Of a DNA stretch of 11,823 nucleotides, positions 1 through 6,946 are shown piece after piece. A program made the translations under genes and the position numbers. Numbering within the stretch: the first letter of the stretch is position 1; the number at the start of each line of letters is the position of its first letter. The notes beneath the pieces are model-generated. The model saw nothing but the letters and a program-made list of their open reading frames with translations. It did not search any database and had not been told where the DNA came from. This DNA comes from Rubrivivax sp. (lineage in GTDB: Bacteria; Pseudomonadota; Gammaproteobacteria; Burkholderiales; Burkholderiaceae_C), in contig JAUYAJ010000197.1 of assembly GCA_030693565.1 (NCBI GenBank), forward strand, positions 1-11,823, read 5' to 3'.

Positions 1-1461
1 GGGGTCCACGCCGATGGCCACGGCGATGACGTGGATCACGTTGTTGGCGAACAGGCCGTCCCCCGCGACCGCCCAGGCGTTGAGCACCTTGCCGCGCAGC
101 GGCAGCACGGCCTGGGTTTCCTTGTTGCGCCCCATCTTGGCGCTACCGCCTGCCGAGTCGCCCTCAACCAGGAAGACTTCGTTGTGGGCGATGTCCTTGC
201 TTTCGCAATCGGTGAGCTTGCCGGGCAGCACGGCCACGCCCGAGCCTTTGCGCTTCTCGACCTTCTGCGACGCGCGCTGGCGCGTCTGCGCCTGGCGGAT
301 CACCAGTTCGGCGAGCTTGCGGCCGTACTCGACATGCTGGTTCAGCCACAGCTCGAGCGCCGGCTTGACGTAGGTGGACACCAGGCGCAGCGCGTCGCGG
401 CTGTTCAGCCGCTCCTTGATCTGGCCCTGGAACTGCGGGTCGAGCACCTTGGCCGAAAGCACGAAGCTGGCGCGCGAGAAGACGTCCTCGGGCATCAGCT
501 TGACGCCTTTGGGCAGCAGGCTGTGCAGGTCGATGAAACCCTTGATGGCGCCGAAGAGGCCGTCCTTCAAGCCGGCTTCGTGGGTGCCGCCGGCCACGGT
601 GGGGATCAGGTTGACATAGCTCTCGCGCAGCATGCCGCCGTCTTCGGTGAAAGCCACGCACCAGGCCGCGCCCTCGCCTTCGGCGAAGTTTTCGGTTTCG
701 CTGGCGCTGGCGTACTGGGCGCCTTCGAAGAGCGGGATCAGCGGGTCGGCGGCCAGGCCTTGCATCAGGTAGTCGCGCAGCCCGCCCTGGTATTGCCAGG
801 TCTGGGTATCGCCCGACTTCTCGCTCGTCAATGTGACGATGACGCCTGGCATCAGCACCGCCTTGCTGCGCAGCAGGTGCAGCAACTCGGGGCGCGGCAA
901 CTCGGCGCTGTCGAAGTATTTGGGGTCGGGCCAGACCTGCACGCGCGTGCCATGCCGGCGCTCGCCGCTGGTTGCCTTGCGCAGGCTCAGCGGCTCGACG
1001 ACGTCGCCACCGGAAAACGCCAGCGTCGCCACCTGGCCGTCGCGCCAGACCGTCACCTGCAGCCGCAGCGCGAGCGCGTTGGTGACGCTGACGCCCACGC
1101 CGTGCAAGCCGCCGCTGAAGCTGTAGGCGCCGCCGCTGCCTTTGTCGAATTTGCCGCCGGCGTGCAGCCGGGTGAAGACGATCTCGACCACCGAGACCTG
1201 TTCTTCGGGATGCAGGCCGTACGGGATGCCGCGGCCGTCGTCGTCGACGCTGACCGAGCCGTCGGCGTGCAGCGTCAGCGCGATGCGCTTGCCAAAGCCG
1301 GCCAGCGCTTCGTCGGCGGCGTTGTCGATCACCTCTTGCACGATGTGCAGCGGGCTCTCGGTGCGCGTGTACATGCCCGGCCGCTGTTTGACGGGCTCCA
1401 AGCCCTTGAGGACGCGGATCGAGGCTTCGGAGTAGTGGTTCGTGGATCTTGTGCTGGCCAT
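1..1461 (-). CDS. parE: DNA topoisomerase IV subunit B (ParE), C-terminus cut by window edge
   Basis: ParE is the ATPase subunit of topoisomerase IV, which pairs with ParC to decatenate daughter chromosomes. I translated the minus strand from the ATG at 1461: 487 codons stay open to base 1. The GHKL ATPase region shows EVIDNAADEALAG (residues 43-55, with the expected catalytic E43 and N47), DDDGRGIPYG (73-82) and the GGLHGVGVSVTNAL loop (117-130). The TOPRIM metal site EGDSAGGSAK begins near residue 433, followed by LPLRGKVLNAW. The LPLRGK stretch and short spacing fit ParE/GyrB; the N-terminal RPGMYT block and EVIDNAADEALAG favour ParE over GyrB. Family members are usually about 630-660 residues, so roughly 150-170 C-terminal residues lie beyond the left edge. 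No Shine-Dalgarno sequence precedes the ATG; a TAGAAT hexamer sits 7 nt before it. dadA lies upstream on the same strand, separated by a terminator, so parE probably has its own promoter. Confidence 0.95.
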   Translation of the reverse strand, partial: MASTRSTNHYSEASIRVLKGLEPVKQRPGMYTRTESPLHIVQEVIDNAADEALAGFGKRIALTLHADGSVSVDDDGRGIPYGLHPEEQVSVVEIVFTRLHAGGKFDKGSGGAYSFSGGLHGVGVSVTNALALRLQVTVWRDGQVATLAFSGGDVVEPLSLRKATSGERRHGTRVQVWPDPKYFDSAELPRPELLHLLRSKAVLMPGVIVTLTSEKSGDTQTWQYQGGLRDYLMQGLAADPLIPLFEGAQYASASETENFAEGEGAAWCVAFTEDGGMLRESYVNLIPTVAGGTHEAGLKDGLFGAIKGFIDLHSLLPKGVKLMPEDVFSRASFVLSAKVLDPQFQGQIKERLNSRDALRLVSTYVKPALELWLNQHVEYGRKLAELVIRQAQTRQRASQKVEKRKGSGVAVLPGKLTDCESKDIAHNEVFLVEGDSAGGSAKMGRNKETQAVLPLRGKVLNAWAVAGDGLFANNVIHVIAVAIGVDP

Positions 1462-1468
1462 CCGACCG

Positions 1469-1474
1469 ATTCTA
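1469..1474 (-). promoter_or_regulatory. Candidate -10 element of parE
   Basis: On the minus strand TAGAAT ends 7 nt before the parE ATG. It matches the sigma-70 -10 consensus at five of six positions. No good TTGACA-like hexamer sits 16-18 nt upstream. If used, transcription would start at or next to the ATG, giving a leaderless or nearly leaderless mRNA. A 6-bp inverted repeat (GCCCGG-TT-CCGGGC, 1478-1491) lies in the spacer just upstream. This is inference from sequence only. Confidence 0.4.
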
Positions 1475-1501
1475 GAAGCCCGGTTCCGGGCCACCGGCGC
1501 G

Positions 1502-1525
1502 AAAAGGCCGGCCATGGCCGGCCTT
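1502..1525 (-). terminator. Intrinsic terminator downstream of dadA
   Basis: A perfect 22-bp palindrome at 1504-1525 can fold as a GC-rich stem of about 9 bp (AAGGCCGGC pairing with GCCGGCCTT) around a CATG loop. Read on the minus strand the stem is followed directly by a TTTT run. It begins 28 bp after the dadA stop codon and lies before the parE start, so it should end dadA transcription and insulate parE. The U-tract is short, so termination may be partial. Confidence 0.65.
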
Positions 1526-1553
1526 CACCGGCGATGGCGGCGCCTCGCTGTCT

Positions 1554-2822
1554 TCAGCCGCGCCAGACGCCTGCGTAGCGCGCCATTGCCAGCGGCGCGA
1601 CGTCGATCTCGGGCTCGCGCCCTGACAGCAAGTCGGCCAGCACGCGGCCGGTGCCGGCCGCCATCGTCCAGCCCAGCGTGCCATGGCCGGTGGCCAGGTG
1701 CAGGTTGGCGTATGGCGTCGGCCCGACGATCGGCGTGCCGTCGGGCGTCATCGGCCGCAGGCCGCACCAGAAGGTGGCCTGGGAGACGTCACCGCCGCGC
1801 GGGAACAAGTCGGTCACCACATGCTCCAGCGTGTGCCGGCGCGCTTGGCGCAGCGCCAGGCTGTAGCCAGCCAGCTCGGCCGTGCCGCCCACGCGGATGC
1901 GCGTGCCCAGCCGCGTCACCGCCACCTTGTGACTTTCGTCCATGATGGTCGACTCCGGCGCGGCGGCGGCGTCGGTGATCGGCAGCGTGATCGAATAGCC
2001 CTTGACCGGATAGACCGGCAGCCGGATGCCCAGCGGGCGCAGCAGCAGCGGCGAGTGGCTGCCGAGCGCCACCACGCAGGCGTCGCTCTGGATCGCGCCC
2101 TGGTCGGTGTCGACGCCGGTGACGCGCCGGTCCTCGGTGGCCAGCGCGCGCACGGTGCAGCCATAGCGAAAACGCACGCCCAGGGCGGCGGCCATCTCGG
2201 CGAGTCGGTTCGTGAACAGGAAGCAGTCGCCAGTTTCGTCACCCGGCAGGCGCAGCGCGCCGACGAACTTTTCCTGCGTCAGCGCCAGCGCCGGCTCGGC
2301 GCCGACAAAGCCGGCGCGGTCCAGCACCTCGAACGGCACTTGGTACTGGCGCAGCACCTCGACGTCCTTGGCAACACCATCGAGCTGTTTCTGGGTCCGG
2401 AACAGTTGCAGCGTGCCTTTCGTGCGCTCGTCGTAGGCGATGCCGGTGTCGGCGCGCAAGGCTTTCAGGCAGTCGCGGCTGTACTCGGCGATCGGCACCA
2501 TGCGGCTCTTGTTCAACGCGTAGGCGCGCTGGCTGCAATTGGCCAGCATCATCGCGCCCCAGCGCCACATCGCCGGGTCGAGCAGCGGCCAGATCACCAA
2601 CGGGCTGTGGCGCATCAGCATCCACTGCAAGGCCTTCAGCGGCACGCCGGGGCCGGCCCAGGGCGACGAATACCCGGGCGACACCTCGCCGGCGTTGGCG
2701 AAGCTGGTTTCCAGCGCCGGCCCGGCCTGGCGCTCGAGCACTTCGACCTCATGCCCGGCGCGGGCCAGGTAGTAGGCCGTGCTGACCCCGATGACCCCGC
2801 CGCCCAGCACCACGACCTTCAT
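1554..2822 (-). CDS. dadA: D-amino acid dehydrogenase small subunit (FAD-dependent)
   Basis: DadA oxidatively deaminates D-amino acids, typically D-alanine, to 2-oxo acids and ammonia, passing electrons to the respiratory chain from the inner face of the cytoplasmic membrane. The 422-residue product matches the roughly 430-residue family length. It begins with the FAD-binding Rossmann motif GGGVIG (residues 7-12), followed by ETSFANAGEVSPGY and PWAGPGVPLKALQWM, blocks typical of DadA. Further conserved stretches are EYSRDCLKALRA, GTLQLFRT, GDETGDCFLFT and the C-terminal GLRPMTPDGTPIVG and TGHGTLGWTMA. The frame is open to 2930, but the ATG at 2822 is chosen because AAGGAG lies 5 nt upstream and the Rossmann strand starts at once from it. 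The gene diverges from an MFS transporter and ends at a palindromic terminator. No alanine racemase gene (dadX) lies beside it in this window, unlike in E. coli. Confidence 0.95.
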   Translation of the reverse strand: MKVVVLGGGVIGVSTAYYLARAGHEVEVLERQAGPALETSFANAGEVSPGYSSPWAGPGVPLKALQWMLMRHSPLVIWPLLDPAMWRWGAMMLANCSQRAYALNKSRMVPIAEYSRDCLKALRADTGIAYDERTKGTLQLFRTQKQLDGVAKDVEVLRQYQVPFEVLDRAGFVGAEPALALTQEKFVGALRLPGDETGDCFLFTNRLAEMAAALGVRFRYGCTVRALATEDRRVTGVDTDQGAIQSDACVVALGSHSPLLLRPLGIRLPVYPVKGYSITLPITDAAAAPESTIMDESHKVAVTRLGTRIRVGGTAELAGYSLALRQARRHTLEHVVTDLFPRGGDVSQATFWCGLRPMTPDGTPIVGPTPYANLHLATGHGTLGWTMAAGTGRVLADLLSGREPEIDVAPLAMARYAGVWRG

Positions 2823-2827
2823 GCGCT

Positions 2828-2833
2828 CTCCTT
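2828..2833 (-). promoter_or_regulatory. Ribosome binding site of dadA
   Basis: AAGGAG lies 5 nt upstream of the ATG at 2822 on the minus strand. It decides this start over the longer frame to 2930. A weak -10 candidate, TACAGT, lies at 2843-2848 and would give a leader of roughly 14 nt; its -35 is poor. Confidence 0.75.
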
Positions 2834-2884
2834 GCTGCCAACACTGTAGCCGCGCCGCCACCGACGACATCGGGCGTTTTCCGA

Positions 2885-2890
2885 GACAAT
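2885..2890 (+). promoter_or_regulatory. Candidate -10 element of the MFS transporter gene
   Basis: GACAAT ends 6 nt before the ATG at 2897, and no Shine-Dalgarno sequence is present. The same hexamer with the same 6-nt spacing precedes roxA. No convincing -35 hexamer is visible, so this rests on the recurring geometry rather than on a full consensus promoter. Confidence 0.35.
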
Positions 2891-2896
2891 CCCTGA

Positions 2897-4114
2897 ATGA
2901 ATCCCGCTTCCCAGCCGGCCCGGCTGTCAATGGTTCAGGTGCTGGTCTGCGGCGCCGCCATCGTCACCCTGAGCATGGGCATCCGCCACGGCTTTGGCCT
3001 GTGGCTGCAACCGATCACGATGGAGCGCGGCTGGACGCGCGAAACCTTCGCTTTCGCGCTCGCGATCCAGAACCTGGCCTGGGGCCTGGCCGGCCCGCTG
3101 GCCGGCATGCTGGCCGACCGCTTCGGCGCCTGGCGCGTGCTGATCGGCGGCGGCTTGCTCTACGCGCTCGGCCTGGTGACGATGGCGATCTCGACCTCGG
3201 GGCTGGGCTTCACCAGCAGCGCCGGCCTGCTGCTGGGCATGGCGCAGTCGGGCACGACTTACGCGGTGATCTACGGCGTCATCGCCCGCAACGTCGCGCC
3301 CGAAAAACGCGTCTGGGCGATGGGCGTGGCCGCGGCGGCGGGATCGTTCGGCCAGTTCCTCATGGTGCCGGTGGAAAACTGGCTGATCGCCACCTGGGGC
3401 TGGCAAAGCGCGCTCTTCATCCTGGGCTGCGCTGCGCTGGCGATCGTGCCGCTGGCGCTGGGGCTCAAGGAAATCAAGGCGCCAGCGCCGACGGGCCACC
3501 AGCAAAGCGTCGGCGCCGCGCTGCGCGAAGCCTTCGCCAACCCGAGCTTTCGCCTGCTGACCGCGGGCTACTTCGTCTGCGGTTTTCAGGTCGTCTTCAT
3601 CGGCGTGCACATGCCCAGCTACCTGAAGGACCATGGTTTGTCGCCCGGTGTGGCCACCGTTTCGCTGGCGCTGATCGGCCTGTTCAATGTGATCGGCACC
3701 TACGTCGCGGGCTCGCTCGGCCAGCGCCTGCCCAAACGCCACCTGCTGGCGGCGATCTACCTGCTGCGCACGGTGGTGATCGCGATCTTTCTGCTGGCGC
3801 CGCTGACGCCGTGGAGCGTCTACATCTTTTCCGCCGTGATGGGCCTGCTGTGGCCGTCCACCGTGCCCTTGACCAACGCAATCGTTGCCCAGGTCTTCGG
3901 CGTCCAGTACATGTCGATGCTCAGCGGCTTCGTCTTCCTCAGCCACCAGGTCGGCAGTTTCCTGGGCGTCTGGCTCGGCGGCCTACTCTACGACGGCACC
4001 GGCAGCTACACCGTGGTCTGGTGGCTGGCGATGGCGCTGGGCATCTTTGCCGCCTTGATCAACCTGCGTGTGCGCGAAGATCCTCTGGTGCGCGCGCAGC
4101 CGCTGCCGGCATGA
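2897..4114 (+). CDS. Major facilitator superfamily transporter
   Basis: This 405-residue protein is a predicted 12-helix inner-membrane secondary transporter. The substrate is not identifiable from sequence. After a short polar N-terminus, helix 1 begins near residue 13 (VQVLVCGAAIVTLSMGIR) and is followed by HGFGLWLQPITMERGW. MFS motif A is clear in the loop between helices 2 and 3 (GMLADRFGAWR, residues 70-80). A central cytoplasmic loop (KEIKAPAPTGHQQS) separates the two six-helix halves. The N-terminal pattern resembles YcxA/monocarboxylate-type MFS carriers, a comparison made from memory. Divergence from dadA raises the possibility of an amino-acid- or keto-acid-related substrate, but that is only a guess. 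The ATG at 2897 has no Shine-Dalgarno sequence; an internal ATG at 2930 (MVQVLV) is an alternative. The stop overlaps the next start as ATGA, so the downstream microprotein is probably translationally coupled. Confidence 0.9.
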   Translation: MNPASQPARLSMVQVLVCGAAIVTLSMGIRHGFGLWLQPITMERGWTRETFAFALAIQNLAWGLAGPLAGMLADRFGAWRVLIGGGLLYALGLVTMAISTSGLGFTSSAGLLLGMAQSGTTYAVIYGVIARNVAPEKRVWAMGVAAAAGSFGQFLMVPVENWLIATWGWQSALFILGCAALAIVPLALGLKEIKAPAPTGHQQSVGAALREAFANPSFRLLTAGYFVCGFQVVFIGVHMPSYLKDHGLSPGVATVSLALIGLFNVIGTYVAGSLGQRLPKRHLLAAIYLLRTVVIAIFLLAPLTPWSVYIFSAVMGLLWPSTVPLTNAIVAQVFGVQYMSMLSGFVFLSHQVGSFLGVWLGGLLYDGTGSYTVVWWLAMALGIFAALINLRVREDPLVRAQPLPA

Positions 4115-4239
4115 AGCGCGCCGCCGCCGCCCGTTGGGGCCTGGCAGGCGCGCTGCTGGCGCTGGGCCTGGTGTTCGCCGCCTATCTGAACCCGCACCTG
4201 GCGGTGAACCTGGCCAACCTCGTCTGGGCCTGTTTCTGA
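4111..4239 (+). CDS. Small predicted single-span membrane protein (42 aa)
   Basis: I do not recognise a named family. The 42-residue product has a basic N-terminus (MKRAAAARWG), a hydrophobic stretch of about 14 residues (LAGALLALGLVFAA, 11-24), then YLNPHLAVNLANLVWACF to the end. This fits one membrane helix with a semi-hydrophobic tail ending in Cys-Phe. Its start overlaps the MFS stop as ATGA and its stop overlaps the methyltransferase start as TGATG, so it sits without a spare base between two genes on the same strand. That tight fit, the start codon and the membrane-protein-like composition argue that it is real, although it is very short. It could help the transporter or act independently; nothing in the sequence settles this. 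It lies inside a long shadow frame, so automatic annotation may miss it. Confidence 0.65.
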   Translation: MKRAAAARWGLAGALLALGLVFAAYLNPHLAVNLANLVWACF

Positions 4240-4826
4240 TGCACGGCGCCGGCCTTGCGCCCTCCCCCTGGGTGATGCGCTGGGCGGCGCTGCTGCGCCC
4301 CGGCACCAGCGTGCTCGACGTCGCCTGCGGCAGCGGCCGCCACCTGCGCTGGCTGGCGGCGCGCGGATTCGCCGTCACCGGGGTCGACCGCGACGCCGAC
4401 GCACTGGCGCCGCTGCAGTCACTGGCCGAAGTCGTGCAGGCCGACATCGAATCCGGCCCGTGGCCCTTTGCCGGCCGCCGCTTCGACGCCGTGGTGGTGA
4501 CCAACTACCTGTGGCGGCCGCTGCTGCCGACGCTGGTGGGTGCGCTGGCGCCGGGCGGCTTGCTGGTCTACGAAACCTTTGCCGACGGCCACCAGCACTT
4601 CGGCCGACCGTCGCGACCCGACTTCCTGCTCCAGCCCGGCGAGTTGCTGCGCGTGGCCACGGGATTGCGCGTCGTCGCCTTCGAAGACGGCTATCTCGAC
4701 ACCCCGCCGCGCTGCGTGCAGCGCATCGTCGCCGTGGCCCCGCTGCTGGCCCCGTTGTCAGCGCCGGACGGCCCCGCGCGTTATCCCTTGCAGGGTTCGG
4801 GCGAACTGCCCGACCCGGGCGGCTAA
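4239..4826 (+). CDS. Class I SAM-dependent methyltransferase
   Basis: The 195-residue protein has the Rossmann-like fold of class I S-adenosylmethionine-dependent methyltransferases. Motif I is VLDVACGSGRH (residues 25-35); the acidic residue ending strand 2 is D50 in TGVDRDADAL; an acidic motif follows at QADI (67-70). The strand 4 region is FDAVVVTNYLWRPLLP (82-97), and then ALAPGGLLVYETFADGHQHF. The later block FGRPSRPDFLLQPGELL (121-137) is distinctive and may bind substrate. The fold resembles TehB/UbiE-type small-molecule enzymes, but the methyl acceptor cannot be predicted. The start at 4239 is chosen because it forms TGATG with the preceding stop and because a longer frame to 4068 would read through the upstream genes. 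dapA follows after 30 bp. A related metabolic role with dapA is not implied by the sequence. Confidence 0.88.
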   Translation: MHGAGLAPSPWVMRWAALLRPGTSVLDVACGSGRHLRWLAARGFAVTGVDRDADALAPLQSLAEVVQADIESGPWPFAGRRFDAVVVTNYLWRPLLPTLVGALAPGGLLVYETFADGHQHFGRPSRPDFLLQPGELLRVATGLRVVAFEDGYLDTPPRCVQRIVAVAPLLAPLSAPDGPARYPLQGSGELPDPGG

Positions 4827-4829
4827 AAT
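4824..4829 (+). promoter_or_regulatory. Candidate -10 element of dapA
   Basis: TAAAAT lies 27 nt before the dapA ATG, and its first three bases are the stop codon of the methyltransferase gene. It matches the -10 consensus at five of six positions. No good -35 is visible at 16-18 nt. It would give a leader of about 20 nt carrying the weak AAGG ribosome binding site. dapA could also be read through from the upstream genes. Confidence 0.35.
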
Positions 4830-4856
4830 CAGCCGGATCCGAACAAGGCTCATCGC

Positions 4857-5741
4857 ATGGAACCCATTGTTGGCAGCATCGTCGCGCTGGTGACGCCGAT
4901 GCTTGAAGACGGCAGCGTCGACTATCCCGGCCTGCGCAAGCTGGTCGACTGGCACATTGCCGAAGGCACGGACTGCATCGGCGTCGTCGGCACCACCGGC
5001 GAGTCGCCCACGGTCACCGTCGAAGAACACTGCGAGATCATCCGCGTGGCGGTTGAGCATGCGCGTGGCCGCGTGCCCATCATGGCCGGCGCCGGCGGCA
5101 ATGCCACGGCCGAGGCGATCGAGCTGTCGCGCTACGCCAAGAAGGTGGGCGCCGCCTGCACGCTGCAAGTCGTGCCCTACTACAACCGGCCGTCGCAGGA
5201 AGGCATTTACCGCCACTTCCGCGCCATCGCCGAAGCCGTCGACATCCCGGTCGTGCTTTACAACGTGCCCGGCCGCACGGTGGCCGACATGCAGCACGAC
5301 ACCGTGCTGCGGCTGGCCCAGGTGCCCGGCATCGTCGGCATCAAGGAGGCCAGTGGCGACATCGCCCGCGCCGCCTGGCTGATCAAGCAAGCCCCCAAGG
5401 GCTTTTCGATCTACTCCGGCGACGACGGCACCGCCGTGGCCTTGATGCTGCTTGGCGGCCACGGCAACGTCAGCGTGACGGCCAACGTGGCACCGCGCCT
5501 GATGCACGAGCTGTGCATCGCCGCCATCGAAGGCGACGTCAAGCGCGCCAGCGAGATCCACCTGCGCCTGCTGCCGCTGCACCGCCAGCTGTTCTGCGAA
5601 CCCAGCCCGGCGCCCACCAAGTGGGCGATGGCGCAGCTCGGCCTGTGCGGCGCCAGCTTGCGCCTGCCGATTCTTCCGCTCACCGACAGTGGTGTCGCCC
5701 AGGTGGCACAGGCGCTGCGCGACAGCGGCCTGACAGCCTGA
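4857..5741 (+). CDS. dapA: 4-hydroxy-tetrahydrodipicolinate synthase
   Basis: DapA condenses pyruvate with L-aspartate-4-semialdehyde, the first committed step of the diaminopimelate/lysine pathway, which also feeds peptidoglycan synthesis. The 294 residues match the family length (292 in E. coli), forming a TIM barrel. Every catalytic element is visible: GTTGES with T46 and T47, PYYNRPSQEG with Y109, YNVPGRT with Y135 and R140, and the Schiff-base lysine K163 in GIKEASGD. These equal E. coli T44, T45, Y107, Y133, R138 and K161 shifted by two. The conserved SGDD and GGHGNVSVTANVAP stretches follow. The ATG at 4857 has a weak AAGG about 9 nt upstream. bamC starts 70 bp downstream, an order also found in E. 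coli, where dapA is followed by bamC (nlpB, formerly dapX). Confidence 0.97.
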   Translation: MEPIVGSIVALVTPMLEDGSVDYPGLRKLVDWHIAEGTDCIGVVGTTGESPTVTVEEHCEIIRVAVEHARGRVPIMAGAGGNATAEAIELSRYAKKVGAACTLQVVPYYNRPSQEGIYRHFRAIAEAVDIPVVLYNVPGRTVADMQHDTVLRLAQVPGIVGIKEASGDIARAAWLIKQAPKGFSIYSGDDGTAVALMLLGGHGNVSVTANVAPRLMHELCIAAIEGDVKRASEIHLRLLPLHRQLFCEPSPAPTKWAMAQLGLCGASLRLPILPLTDSGVAQVAQALRDSGLTA

Positions 5742-5798
5742 CCCTGAGACGCCGTCCTTCTTCTCACCCATCGTGCACCGCCCAGAGCGCCGTGCGCC

Positions 5799-5802
5799 GG
5801 AG
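5799..5802 (+). promoter_or_regulatory. Ribosome binding site setting the GTG start of bamC
   Basis: GGAG lies 9 nt before a GTG at 5812. The protein from that GTG has an immediate basic n-region and hydrophobic signal peptide, whereas a GTG further upstream at 5773 would add thirteen charged residues. This selects 5812. Confidence 0.65.
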
Positions 5803-5811
5803 ATCCCGAAC

Positions 5812-6930
5812 GTGAAACGCTTCCCCGCAGTCACCCCTGCCCGCCTGACCCTGATCGCCCTGGCCACGGCCCTGGCCGGTTGCTCCAGCATCAACGAGAT
5901 GCTGGCCGGCGACAAGGTCGACTACCGCTCGGCCAGCGTCAAGTCGCAGCCGCTCGACGTCCCGCCCGACCTCAGCCAACTCGCGCGCGACAGCCGTTAT
6001 CCCGCCCAGGGCGGTGTCGTCAGCGCCGCCGGGCGGCCGAACGCACCCGCCGCGCCAGTGGCGGCAACGGTGGCACTGCAGTCGCGCGGCGACATCCGCG
6101 TCGAACGCCACGGCTCGCAGCGCTGGCTGGTGACCTCCGCCACGCCTGAACAGCTGTGGCCGCAGCTGCGTGCCTTCTGGCAAGAGCGTGGTTTCGCGCT
6201 GACGGTGGACAACGCTCAAGCCGGCGTGATGGAGACCGACTGGGCCGAGAACCGCGCCAAGCTGCCGCATGACTTCATCCGCAGCGCCATCGGCCGCGTG
6301 CTCGACCGCGCCTACGACACCGGCGAGCGCGACCGCTTCCGCACCCGGGTCGAGCGCACCGCCGCCGGCAGCGAGATCTACATCACCCACCGCGGCCTCG
6401 AAGAGGTCTATACCAGCGAGCGCAAAGACAGCACGGTCTGGCGTCCGCGCGCCACCGACATCCAGCTCGAAGCCGAGTTCCTGTCGCGCCTGATGGTGCG
6501 CATGGGCACGCCCGAAGAAGCCGCCCGCACGGCAGTGGCCAGTGCACCCGACCAGCCGGTGCGCGCCCGCACGGTCACCGGCGCCGCCGGCGCCGCGATG
6601 GAGATCGACGAAGGCTTTGACCGCGCTTGGCGGCGGGTCGGCCTGGCGCTGGACCGCAGCGGCTTCACCGTCGAAGACCGCGATCGCGCTGGTGGCCTGT
6701 ACTTCGTCCGCTACGTCGACCCGAAGTCGGCCGGCCTGGAAGAGCCGGGCTTCTTCAGCAAGCTGTTCAACCGCGGCCCGTCAGCCTTGTTCAGCCCGGT
6801 GCGTTACCGCGTGCTCGTCAAGGGCGCGGGCGACAAGTCGCAGGTCACGGTGCTGACCGACGCCGGCGGCACCGAAACCGGTGAAGCCGGCCAGCGCATC
6901 GTCACCATGCTGGTGGCCGAGCTGAAGTAA
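5812..6930 (+). CDS. bamC: Outer membrane protein assembly factor BamC (lipoprotein)
   Basis: BamC is a lipoprotein subunit of the BAM complex, which inserts beta-barrel proteins into the outer membrane. From the GTG at 5812 the product has 372 residues, near the family norm (344 in E. coli). The signal peptide runs from the start to the lipobox LAGC, with C24 as the predicted lipidated residue. The mature N-terminus is an extended linker (INEMLAGDKVDYRSA, QPLDVPPDLSQLARD), the part known in BamC to bind BamD. Two helix-grip domains follow, roughly residues 85-215 and 245-370; the first contains RWLVTSATPEQLWPQLRAFW, the second FDRAWRRVGLALDRSGFTVE. The position just after dapA supports the call. 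Sequence identity to E. coli is clearly low, so the name rests on the lipobox, domain layout and synteny. The gene ends 16 bp before a strong terminator. Confidence 0.88.
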   Translation: MKRFPAVTPARLTLIALATALAGCSSINEMLAGDKVDYRSASVKSQPLDVPPDLSQLARDSRYPAQGGVVSAAGRPNAPAAPVAATVALQSRGDIRVERHGSQRWLVTSATPEQLWPQLRAFWQERGFALTVDNAQAGVMETDWAENRAKLPHDFIRSAIGRVLDRAYDTGERDRFRTRVERTAAGSEIYITHRGLEEVYTSERKDSTVWRPRATDIQLEAEFLSRLMVRMGTPEEAARTAVASAPDQPVRARTVTGAAGAAMEIDEGFDRAWRRVGLALDRSGFTVEDRDRAGGLYFVRYVDPKSAGLEEPGFFSKLFNRGPSALFSPVRYRVLVKGAGDKSQVTVLTDAGGTETGEAGQRIVTMLVAELK

Positions 6931-6946
6931 ACCGCGCAAGCGGCCG

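Noticed and set aside
31..1578. 515-residue plus-strand open frame
   Set aside because: Antisense shadow of parE. Composition is Ala/Gln/His/Val-rich with no domain, while the minus strand gives clear ATPase and TOPRIM motifs.
1683..2849. 388-residue plus-strand open frame
   Set aside because: Shadow of dadA, which has all family motifs on the other strand.
2927..3946. 339-residue minus-strand open frame
   Set aside because: Antisense of the MFS gene, Gln/Ala/His/Arg-rich with no membrane segments or motifs.
2779..4239. 486-residue plus-strand open frame across the MFS gene
   Set aside because: Out-of-frame shadow rich in Arg/Pro/Gly. Only its last 42 residues (from 4111) are kept, as a separate small gene with its own overlapping start.
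5773..5811. Upstream GTG as the start of bamC
   Set aside because: It would put thirteen charged residues before the signal peptide; the GTG at 5812 has GGAG at 9 nt and starts directly with the basic n-region.
4758..5915. 385-residue minus-strand open frame
   Set aside because: Antisense to dapA and the start of bamC, both firmly identified.
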